From assembly GCA_019422485.1 (NCBI GenBank), contig JAHZDG010000011.1, forward strand, positions 6,311 to 17,771: 11,461 nucleotides of DNA, read 5' to 3'. Both the position numbers and the translations under genes were made by a program. Below, piece after piece: positions 6,423 to 11,461 of the stretch (positions are counted from its first letter, which is position 1; the number at the start of each line of letters is the position of its first letter). The notes below the pieces were generated by a model. It saw only the letters and a program-made list of their open reading frames with translations, was not told where the DNA came from and searched no databases. The stretch is from Alistipes sp. Its GTDB lineage: Bacteria; Bacteroidota; Bacteroidia; Bacteroidales; Rikenellaceae.

Positions 6423-6716
6423 ATGGCCCAGACCCGAAAGATAACGGTCAAAATCGCCGGTAAGGATTACGCGATGACCATCCCTCAACAGGAGGAAGAA
6501 AAATACCGCCGGGCCGCACGGGACATCAACAGCCTGATCTCGAGCTACCGCAGCACATTTGCCGCCGAACCCGAGGACTATCTGGCCATGGCCGCTATGC
6601 AGATGGCCGTCATCAAGGTGGGACTGGAAATGGACCGAACCCTCACCGACCAGATGAATACCATCGAAGAGATCAGTGGCCAGATCGATAACTACCTGAA
6701 CGACATTAAGGAGTAA
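6423..6716 (+). CDS. zapA: Cell division protein ZapA
   Basis: A 97-residue cytoplasmic protein that binds FtsZ and bundles its protofilaments at the division site. The N-terminal part (ITVKIAGKDYAMTIPQQEEEKYRRAARDINSLI) is the beta-rich globular ZapA domain with the usual pattern of 'I.G..Y.m..p..EE...r.AA..IN'. The rest (DYLAMAAMQMAVIKVGLEMDR and on to IDNYLNDIKE) is the dimerising helix and coiled coil. The length is typical. It is the second gene of its operon, and the probable 6S RNA gene follows it by about 55 bases, the same order as zapA-ssrS in Escherichia coli. Confidence 0.92.
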   Translation: MAQTRKITVKIAGKDYAMTIPQQEEEKYRRAARDINSLISSYRSTFAAEPEDYLAMAAMQMAVIKVGLEMDRTLTDQMNTIEEISGQIDNYLNDIKE

Positions 6717-6770
6717 CACACCATACCCTCCGCTACACACGTTCTTTACATAATACGTACAGAAACACAG

Positions 6771-6987
6771 GAATAAGCCCGCATGGATTCCTTTTTCACT
6801 TTGCGAAACTCAACAGTTTAAAAATTGGGGTCAAGCTCAGTTTTTCAAAAACAGGCCTTACCCTCTTTCGGGAGGGTCTCCCTTTCTGCGGAGACGTTGG
6901 AAGTTTGCGATTTTCGGCAGCCCCACACATGACGATTTAGGAGCTTCGTCAAACCTACAAAGAGGAAACCCCGTGCGGGCCTTTTTT
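6771..6987 (+). ncRNA. ssrS: Probable 6S RNA
   Basis: About 215 bases between zapA and rny have the 6S RNA plan. The closing stem pairs GCCCGCATGG (6777-6786) with CCGTGCGGGC (6971-6980), then TTCCTTTTT (6788-6796) with AAAGAGGAA (6959-6967). A central bubble follows: 5' side from about 6797, 3' side about 6911-6958, the latter containing a TGACGA/TCGTCA hairpin (6930-6951). The upper stem pairs AAACT and CAAC (6806-6814) with GTTG and AGTTT (6896-6906), topped by hairpins including ACCCTC/GAGGGT (6860-6877). Six Ts after the closing stem make it the terminator too. 6S RNA binds RNA polymerase holoenzyme by imitating an open promoter. The 5' end is approximate. No covariance search was possible. 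Confidence 0.75.
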
Positions 6988-7053
6988 ATATACCCACACA
7001 AACACGGAAAACAACCCGATAAAATATAATTATTCACTTAACCCTCAACGAGT
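6988..7053 (+). promoter_or_regulatory. Likely rny promoter region, without a recognisable -7 box
   Basis: This AT-rich stretch separates the T run of the 6S RNA candidate from the rny start. It contains TAAAATATAATTATT (7020-7034) but no TAnnTTTG. Either rny uses a non-consensus promoter here, or it is transcribed by read-through of the 6S terminator. The evidence is only position and AT content. Confidence 0.25.
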
Positions 7054-8586
7054 ATGATAATCGCAATCGCCGCCGTCGTTTCGGCTGTCGTAGTCGGTTT
7101 CGCCTCATATTTCATTATCATGAAAGCTACCCAAACGCGTAGACTCAACCTGATAAAAGAGGCCGAAGCCGAAGCCGAAATGATCAAGAAGGAGCGCATC
7201 CTTCAGGCTAAGGAAAAATTCATTCAACTGAAAAGCGAACACGACCGTCAGGTCAACGAACGCAACCAAAAAATAGCTCAAGTCGAACAACGCGTCAAAC
7301 AGCAGGAAAACGCGCTGCATCAGCAACAGGAAGAGTTGGGCAAAAAGATCAAAGAACAGAACCTGTTGCGCGAACAGCTCGAAAACCAGCTGCAAGGCAT
7401 CGAACGCAAAAAAGAAGAGATCGATCGCAAGCTCAAGGAACAAAACCTGCGACTGGAACAGATCAGCGGCCTGAGCAGCGAAGAGGCTAAAAATATCCTC
7501 ATCGAAAACATGAAGGCCGAAGCCAAAAGCGACGCCATCACCTATGTCAACGAAGTGATGGAAGAGGCCAAAATGACCGCCAACAAAGAGGCTAAAAAGA
7601 TCGTCGTACAGACCATCCAGCGCGTTGCCACGGAAGCTGCCATCGAGAATTCGGTTACGGTATTCAACATCGACAGCGATGAGGTCAAAGGACGCATCAT
7701 CGGACGCGAAGGCCGTAACATCCGGGCTTTGGAAGCCGCAACCGGAGTGGAAATCATCGTGGACGATACGCCGGAAGCGATCATTCTGTCGGGCTTCGAT
7801 CCCGTACGCCGTGAAATCGCCCGTCTGGCCCTGCACCAGTTGGTAACCGACGGACGTATCCACCCGGCCCGCATCGAAGAAGTGGTAGCCAAGGTACAGA
7901 AACAGATCGAAGACGAAATCATCGAGGTCGGTAAACGTACTGCCATCGACCTGGGTATCCACGGGCTGCACCCCGAACTGATCCGCATGATCGGGAAGAT
8001 GAAATACCGTTCGTCCTACGGGCAGAACCTGTTGCAGCACTCGCGTGAAACCGCCAACCTGTGCGGCATCATGGCTTCGGAACTGGGGCTGAATGCCAAA
8101 CTGGCCCGCCGTGCCGGCTTGTTGCACGACATCGGCAAAGTGCCCGATGACGAACCCGAACTGCCGCACGCTATCATCGGGATGAAGCTGGCCGAACGCT
8201 ACAAGGAAAAACCCGAAGTCATCAACGCCATCGGGGCACACCACGACGAAATCGAGATGACCAACCTGATCTCGCCGATCGTTCAGGTATGCGACGCCAT
8301 CTCAGGGGCTCGTCCGGGGGCTCGCCGCGAAGTGGTGGAATCCTACATCAAACGACTCAAAGAGATGGAAGATATGGCCATGAGTTATCCGGGCGTCATG
8401 AAGACCTACGCCATCCAGGCCGGTCGCGAACTGCGCGTGATCGTCGGCAGCGAAAAGATTTCGGATCAGGATGCCGATCTGCTCTCGCACGACATTGCCA
8501 AGAAGATCCAGGACGAAATGACCTACCCCGGTCAGGTAAAAATCACCGTGATCCGGGAAACCCGTTCGATCAGCTACGCCAAATAG
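7054..8586 (+). CDS. rny: Ribonuclease Y
   Basis: A 510-residue membrane-anchored endoribonuclease that starts mRNA decay. Residues about 2-22 are a transmembrane anchor (IIAIAAVVSAVVVGFASYFII). Residues about 30-150 are a long Glu/Lys/Gln-rich coiled coil. The KH RNA-binding domain begins near residue 205 with the GxxG loop G217-R-E-G220 (RIIGREGRNIRALE). The HD domain begins near residue 325 with the metal ligands H329 and H358-D359 (LLHDIGK), and a further HHDE motif follows. The length is normal and all key residues are intact. A consensus promoter is not visible in the 66 bases after the 6S terminator. The ATG at 7054 puts the anchor at the N-terminus. Confidence 0.97.
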   Translation: MIIAIAAVVSAVVVGFASYFIIMKATQTRRLNLIKEAEAEAEMIKKERILQAKEKFIQLKSEHDRQVNERNQKIAQVEQRVKQQENALHQQQEELGKKIKEQNLLREQLENQLQGIERKKEEIDRKLKEQNLRLEQISGLSSEEAKNILIENMKAEAKSDAITYVNEVMEEAKMTANKEAKKIVVQTIQRVATEAAIENSVTVFNIDSDEVKGRIIGREGRNIRALEAATGVEIIVDDTPEAIILSGFDPVRREIARLALHQLVTDGRIHPARIEEVVAKVQKQIEDEIIEVGKRTAIDLGIHGLHPELIRMIGKMKYRSSYGQNLLQHSRETANLCGIMASELGLNAKLARRAGLLHDIGKVPDDEPELPHAIIGMKLAERYKEKPEVINAIGAHHDEIEMTNLISPIVQVCDAISGARPGARREVVESYIKRLKEMEDMAMSYPGVMKTYAIQAGRELRVIVGSEKISDQDADLLSHDIAKKIQDEMTYPGQVKITVIRETRSISYAK

Positions 8587-8607
8587 CTACGGATCTCACC
8601 TATACCC

Positions 8608-8645
8608 AAAGGAGGATTTTCTTCGGAAGATCCTCCTTTTTATTT
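8608..8645 (+). terminator. UUCG-capped terminator after rny
   Basis: AAAGGAGGATTTTC (8608-8621) and GAAGATCCTCCTTT (8626-8639) pair over 14 bp with a single G-T wobble, closed by the extra-stable C(TTCG)G tetraloop and followed by a T run (TTTTTATTT). It starts 21 bases after the rny stop. This is the most classical intrinsic terminator in the window. Confidence 0.92.
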
Positions 8646-8902
8646 GGCAAGGCAGAGATCGAATGTCGGTCTTTTCGCTCCTACCCCACTCTTCCATTTT
8701 TCACCTTTCAATATAACTCTCACTTTCCAAAACAAAGCGCCAAACACATTCGCCATAAAGCAATAAACCCACCCCAAAGGGAATCAAAATCGCTCTTCAG
8801 TTTCTGGACTAACCCGGGCAATCGCCAACCGAATTTCTCCCGATCGGACGATTTTCCCTCCTTTTTCAGAACGAGACACGTGCAATTCTCCGTCTAAAAA
8901 AT
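8646..8902 (+). other. Gene-free stretch between the rny terminator and the ResB gene promoter
   Basis: About 257 bases with no convincing reading frame, no long inverted repeat and no recognisable RNA family. The composition is pyrimidine-rich and more AT-rich than the flanking genes. The only signal I see is the promoter element at its right end. No binding-site repeats were found by eye. Confidence 0.5.
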
Positions 8903-8910
8903 TATCTTTG
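8903..8910 (+). promoter_or_regulatory. Bacteroidetes -7 promoter element for the ResB-hydrolase pair
   Basis: TATCTTTG (TAnnTTTG type), 15 bases before the ATG at 8926, giving a leader of about 10 bases or less. A -33 TTTG is not found. The element overlaps an in-frame TTG at 8908 and so argues against that codon as the start. Confidence 0.6.
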
Positions 8911-8925
8911 CAAGGATCGAAACCC

Positions 8926-9663
8926 ATGAAAACCCTGCGAGAAATTCGAGACGCTTTATCGAGCTGGTCGGCAACCGCCATCCTGTTGGCGCTGTATGCG
9001 ACCTCCTTGGCCGCCGCTACCCTCATCGAAGCAAAACTCGGTTCCGATGCCGCCCGCAGCGTCATCTATCACGCCTGGTGGATGTATGTGCTCTACGCCG
9101 CCATGATCGTCAATTTCTGGCTACTGGGACGACGCATGCATCTGCTGAAACGCTTTCGCTGGGGTTCGTTGCTGTTGCACGGTGGATTTATCCTCATCCT
9201 ATTGGGGGCCGCCCTCACCCACTTCTGGGGCTACGAAGGCACCCTGCATCTGAGAGAGGGCGAAACCTCCAACCAACTGAAGGTCTCCCACACCGATCGA
9301 CGCACCCTGCCCTTCCAGGTCACCCTGCGGGATTTTCAACTGAAACGCTACCCGGGTTCCTCTACCCCTTCATCCTACGAAAGTGAGGTCACGATTCAGG
9401 ATCGGGAGGGTCAACGCGATGTCCGTATCTTCATGAACCACATCGCCCGCGTCAATGGGTTCCGCCTCTATCAGGCCTCCTATGATCCGGACGAACAAGG
9501 AACCATTCTCAGTGTCAATTACGATCCGATAGGAACTCCGGTCACCTACGTCGGCTATTTTCTATTGATGACCGGACTGATCATCGCTTTGGGACAAAAA
9601 GGATCCCGATTGCGGCGGCTGTTCACCCAACTGGAGACTCAACCCTCCGTCCAACAACCCTAA
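8926..9663 (+). CDS. ResB-type cytochrome c biogenesis membrane protein
   Basis: A 245-residue inner-membrane protein with the ResB/Ccs1 layout. Three N-terminal membrane segments lie at about residues 15-35, 47-67 and 80-99, followed by a periplasmic domain at about 100-205 and a last segment at about 206-223. Family-like stretches are LLHGGFILILLGAALTHFWGYEG with H85, the LHLREGE motif after it, and NGFRLYQASYDPDEQGTILS before the last helix. ResB works with CcsA in system II to bring heme to apocytochromes c. Many Bacteroidetes fuse ResB to CcsA; here the frame ends after the ResB part and no ccsA follows. The in-frame TTG at 8908 lies in the promoter, so I chose ATG 8926. The family is fairly sure; the partner is unknown. 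Confidence 0.85.
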   Translation: MKTLREIRDALSSWSATAILLALYATSLAAATLIEAKLGSDAARSVIYHAWWMYVLYAAMIVNFWLLGRRMHLLKRFRWGSLLLHGGFILILLGAALTHFWGYEGTLHLREGETSNQLKVSHTDRRTLPFQVTLRDFQLKRYPGSSTPSSYESEVTIQDREGQRDVRIFMNHIARVNGFRLYQASYDPDEQGTILSVNYDPIGTPVTYVGYFLLMTGLIIALGQKGSRLRRLFTQLETQPSVQQP

Positions 9664-9692
9664 AGTGAACTCGCCTACCCAAGAGAGAGATT

Positions 9693-11114
9693 ATGCGTGC
9701 TGTATACAAACGGATTCTGATTTTATTAGCCCTGTCGCTATGCGTCATCACCTGCTGCCGCATCCACTATCTGCGCTATCTGACGCCGACAGAAGAGGCT
9801 CCTGAAACCGTTTTACCGCAAGGTCTGCACCTGATCCTCAACAATACCGATTCGGACTTGGAAGAGACCCGACGCATGGAAGCCTCCATCGAACGTTTTA
9901 TGACGCAATGGGAGATCGAGGGAGCTTCGCTGGCCATTATGAAAAACGGTCACCTGCTCTACTGCAAGGGGTTCGGAAAAGCCAACCGAGAAACTGGAGA
10001 GCCCATGGAGGTTCACCACATTCTCCGCATTGCATCGCTCTCAAAACTCATCACCGCCACCGGGATCATGAAACTCTGCGAATCGGGTCGTCTCTCGCTT
10101 CAGGATCACGTTTTCGGGCCGGAAGGCATCCTCAACGACAGCATTTTCCTAAACATCAAAGACAAACGCGTACTGAAAATCACGGTCGAACATCTGTTGC
10201 GCCACCAGGGCGGATATTCGATCCGAGCCGGCGACCCGCTGTTCTGCATGCCGAGTGTCGCCCGCCAGCTGGGCAAAAGCCTGCCGTTGACCTTAAACGA
10301 CATGGTACAATATGCCTCCTCCACCCGACTGCGTTATGAGCCGGGCAGCAGCAACATCTATTCCAACCTAGGATATGTAGTGCTGACCAAAGTGATCGAA
10401 AAAGTCAGCGGCCTACCATACGAAACCTATATGCAGGACAGCATCCTTCACCCAATCGGCTGCATGGACATGCACATCGGCTATTCCGATCCGGCCAAAC
10501 GCTTCCCGAATGAAGTACACTACTACGAGCCGTCGGATGCCGAACTGACCGAATCGGCTTTAGGGGGAGGTGCAATGGTCCCCAAAAGTTACGGAGGATG
10601 TGATCTTCAGGTGCTCAGCGGAGCCGGCGGTTGGGTAGCCTCTCCCACGGAATTGATGCGTTTCATCACAGCCATCGACGATGAGGACAGCAGACCCGAC
10701 ATTCTGACCCCGGCCACCATTGCGATTATGACCGAAAAAGGCGAGAATCGGTATCCGATCGGTTGGATGCGCACGACCAAAGGAAATGACTGGACGAGAA
10801 CCGGTTCCCTGGCCGGATCGAGCGTCATGCTCAAACGGCAACACAACGGATACACCTGGGTATTCATCACCAACACCAGTTCGTGGTCTGGATCTCGCTT
10901 CCCGCGCAAAATCGAAAACATGATCCGCCAGGCACTCGACAAAGTAAAAACCTGGCCCAAACGCGACCTCTTCGACAAAGATACTACGGCTGTACCGGTC
11001 GTGGATTCGCTCTCGAGCGGCACCAAACTGATCGTTCCTTCCCGAACGCTTCTCCAGAACGGAACCTCGAACGATCGCCACCAAAACCTCCCTGCCCTCT
11101 CCAATCGGCCATAA
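9693..11114 (+). CDS. Exported serine hydrolase, class C beta-lactamase fold
   Basis: A 473-residue protein of the beta-lactamase/esterase/penicillin-binding family (COG1680-like). The N-terminus MRAVYKRILILLALSLCVITCC is an export signal; C21/C22 could be lipidated, but the box VITC is not a good lipobox, so an uncleaved anchor is also possible. The catalytic domain covers about residues 60-410, with the nucleophile motif S115-L-S-K118 (RIASLSKLITA), the second motif Y223-S-N225 and the third motif R369-T-G371 (WTRTGSLAGS), where most relatives have H or K before TG. A 60-residue polar tail without recognisable domain follows. Substrates may be peptidoglycan peptides, esters or D-amino-acid peptides; antibiotic resistance is not implied. 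It lies 29 bases after the ResB gene, probably co-transcribed. Confidence 0.87.
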   Translation: MRAVYKRILILLALSLCVITCCRIHYLRYLTPTEEAPETVLPQGLHLILNNTDSDLEETRRMEASIERFMTQWEIEGASLAIMKNGHLLYCKGFGKANRETGEPMEVHHILRIASLSKLITATGIMKLCESGRLSLQDHVFGPEGILNDSIFLNIKDKRVLKITVEHLLRHQGGYSIRAGDPLFCMPSVARQLGKSLPLTLNDMVQYASSTRLRYEPGSSNIYSNLGYVVLTKVIEKVSGLPYETYMQDSILHPIGCMDMHIGYSDPAKRFPNEVHYYEPSDAELTESALGGGAMVPKSYGGCDLQVLSGAGGWVASPTELMRFITAIDDEDSRPDILTPATIAIMTEKGENRYPIGWMRTTKGNDWTRTGSLAGSSVMLKRQHNGYTWVFITNTSSWSGSRFPRKIENMIRQALDKVKTWPKRDLFDKDTTAVPVVDSLSSGTKLIVPSRTLLQNGTSNDRHQNLPALSNRP

Positions 11115-11224
11115 CCCCTTTTACTGCATGGTTTCATTTCTCAACGAACGGATCTTCCTTCCCGTTTTTGAGGCTCAAGGCTCTTGTCTGGACCAACCGT
11201 AACAGGCATTCCGTTCGGTATAAA

Positions 11225-11258
11225 CAAAAAAATAACGATCACCCTTTCGGATGTCGTT
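11225..11258 (-). terminator. Terminator of mgsA (minus strand)
   Basis: Read on the minus strand, AACGACATCC (11258-11249) pairs with GGGTGATCGTT (11244-11234) around a GAAA loop, with one bulged A and one T-G pair. It is followed by ATTTTTTTG, a seven-T run (11232-11226). This is the form of an intrinsic terminator for the leftward mgsA gene, 65 bases after its stop codon. Confidence 0.75.
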
Positions 11259-11275
11259 TTCCACATAACTTATGC

Positions 11276-11304
11276 CGGGGCAACTGATGCAGACAGTTGC
11301 CCCG
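11276..11304. other. 11-bp inverted repeat between convergent genes
   Basis: CGGGGCAACTG (11276-11286) and CAGTTGCCCCG (11294-11304) form a perfect GC-rich stem with a 7-base loop. It lies between the convergent hydrolase and mgsA genes. No T run follows on either strand, so it is not a standard intrinsic terminator. It could be a 3'-end stabilising or pausing hairpin for either transcript. Confidence 0.6.
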
Positions 11305-11322
11305 ATGCACACTATAATCGCT

Positions 11323-11460
11323 CTACTCGTTTTTGAGCGTGCGTTCGATGTAACTGCGGTAATCCTTGACCACCGGTTTGTAATCCCCTTCAAACAAAGG
11401 CGAAGAGATCAGAAAATCGGCCGTCGAACGATTGACCGCCGTCGGCACGTTATACAGCGT
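11323..11460 (-). CDS. mgsA: Methylglyoxal synthase, C-terminal fragment (continues beyond window)
   Basis: On the minus strand, 45 codons and a TAG stop are visible; the start lies past the right edge. The translated end reads LYNVPTAVNRSTADFLISSP, then LFEGDYKPVVKDYRSYIERTLKNE. This matches the methylglyoxal synthase C-terminus, where 'N(I/V)P.A.N..TADF.I.SP.F' and 'DY..Y' are characteristic. The enzyme converts dihydroxyacetone phosphate to methylglyoxal and phosphate in the cytoplasm, a bypass of lower glycolysis used under phosphate limitation or carbon excess. Family members are about 120-160 residues, so roughly the last third is seen. It is convergent with the serine hydrolase gene and ends at its own terminator. 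Confidence 0.88.
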   Translation of the reverse strand, partial: TLYNVPTAVNRSTADFLISSPLFEGDYKPVVKDYRSYIERTLKNE

Positions 11461-11461
11461 T

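Noticed and set aside
7105..8244. Long minus-strand open frame (379 codons) opposite rny
   Set aside because: Shadow of a complete ribonuclease Y gene. The Phe/Leu-rich translation mirrors the Glu/Lys/Gln coiled coil on the other strand.
8908..8925. TTG start for the ResB gene, six codons upstream of the ATG
   Set aside because: The TTG is part of the TATCTTTG promoter element, so it would lie upstream of the transcript start.
11147..11169. AACGG/CCGTT stem followed by TTT as terminator of the hydrolase gene
   Set aside because: Only 5 bp with a 10-base loop; too weak to claim.

Overview
The window is ordinary chromosomal DNA of a Bacteroidetes bacterium, most likely order Bacteroidales and perhaps Rikenellaceae (Alistipes-like). 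The phylum call rests on three things: promoter elements of the Bacteroidetes type (TAnnTTTG, with TTTG about 20 bases upstream in the best cases), general absence of Shine-Dalgarno sequences before genes, and the gene order rpmB-rpmG-DUF4295-ftsY-rimO, which is typical of the phylum. The family-level call is a guess from gene order and the moderately high GC. I see no insertion sequence, prophage, CRISPR array, tRNA or rRNA.

Layout. 2-661: 3' part of cinA, closed by a 12-bp hairpin terminator. 876-2372: a CPA1-type K+/H+ antiporter with its own promoter and a hairpin in the leader. 2477-3076: a ribosomal protein operon (rpmB, rpmG and a 51-codon DUF4295 gene) with a consensus promoter and a strong double-hairpin terminator. 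3292-4257: ftsY with its own promoter. 4533-5834: rimO from a TTG start, with a 24-codon hydrophobic small ORF in the gap before it. 5855-6010: a gene-free stretch with several consecutive stem-loops. 6107-6716: a short coiled-coil gene (ZapB-like in size and position) and zapA, from a consensus promoter. 6771-6987: a probable 6S RNA, recognised by its position after zapA, long closing stem, central bubble and terminator-like 3' end. 7054-8586: rny (ribonuclease Y), ending at a UUCG-capped terminator. 8926-9663: a stand-alone ResB-type cytochrome c biogenesis membrane protein. 9693-11114: an exported class C beta-lactamase-fold serine hydrolase. 11323-11460, minus strand: the C-terminus of methylglyoxal synthase (mgsA), convergent with the hydrolase gene and with its own terminator.

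How it fits together. Most genes are housekeeping: ribosome assembly and modification (L28, L33, DUF4295, RimO methylthiolation of S12), membrane targeting (FtsY), division-ring regulation (ZapA and its coiled-coil neighbour), transcription control by 6S RNA, and mRNA turnover (RNase Y). The last 3 kb is envelope and carbon metabolism.

I find no clear new biological system. The least explained items are the structured non-coding stretch between rimO and the zapA operon, the 24-codon ORF before rimO, and the ResB gene without an adjacent ccsA.
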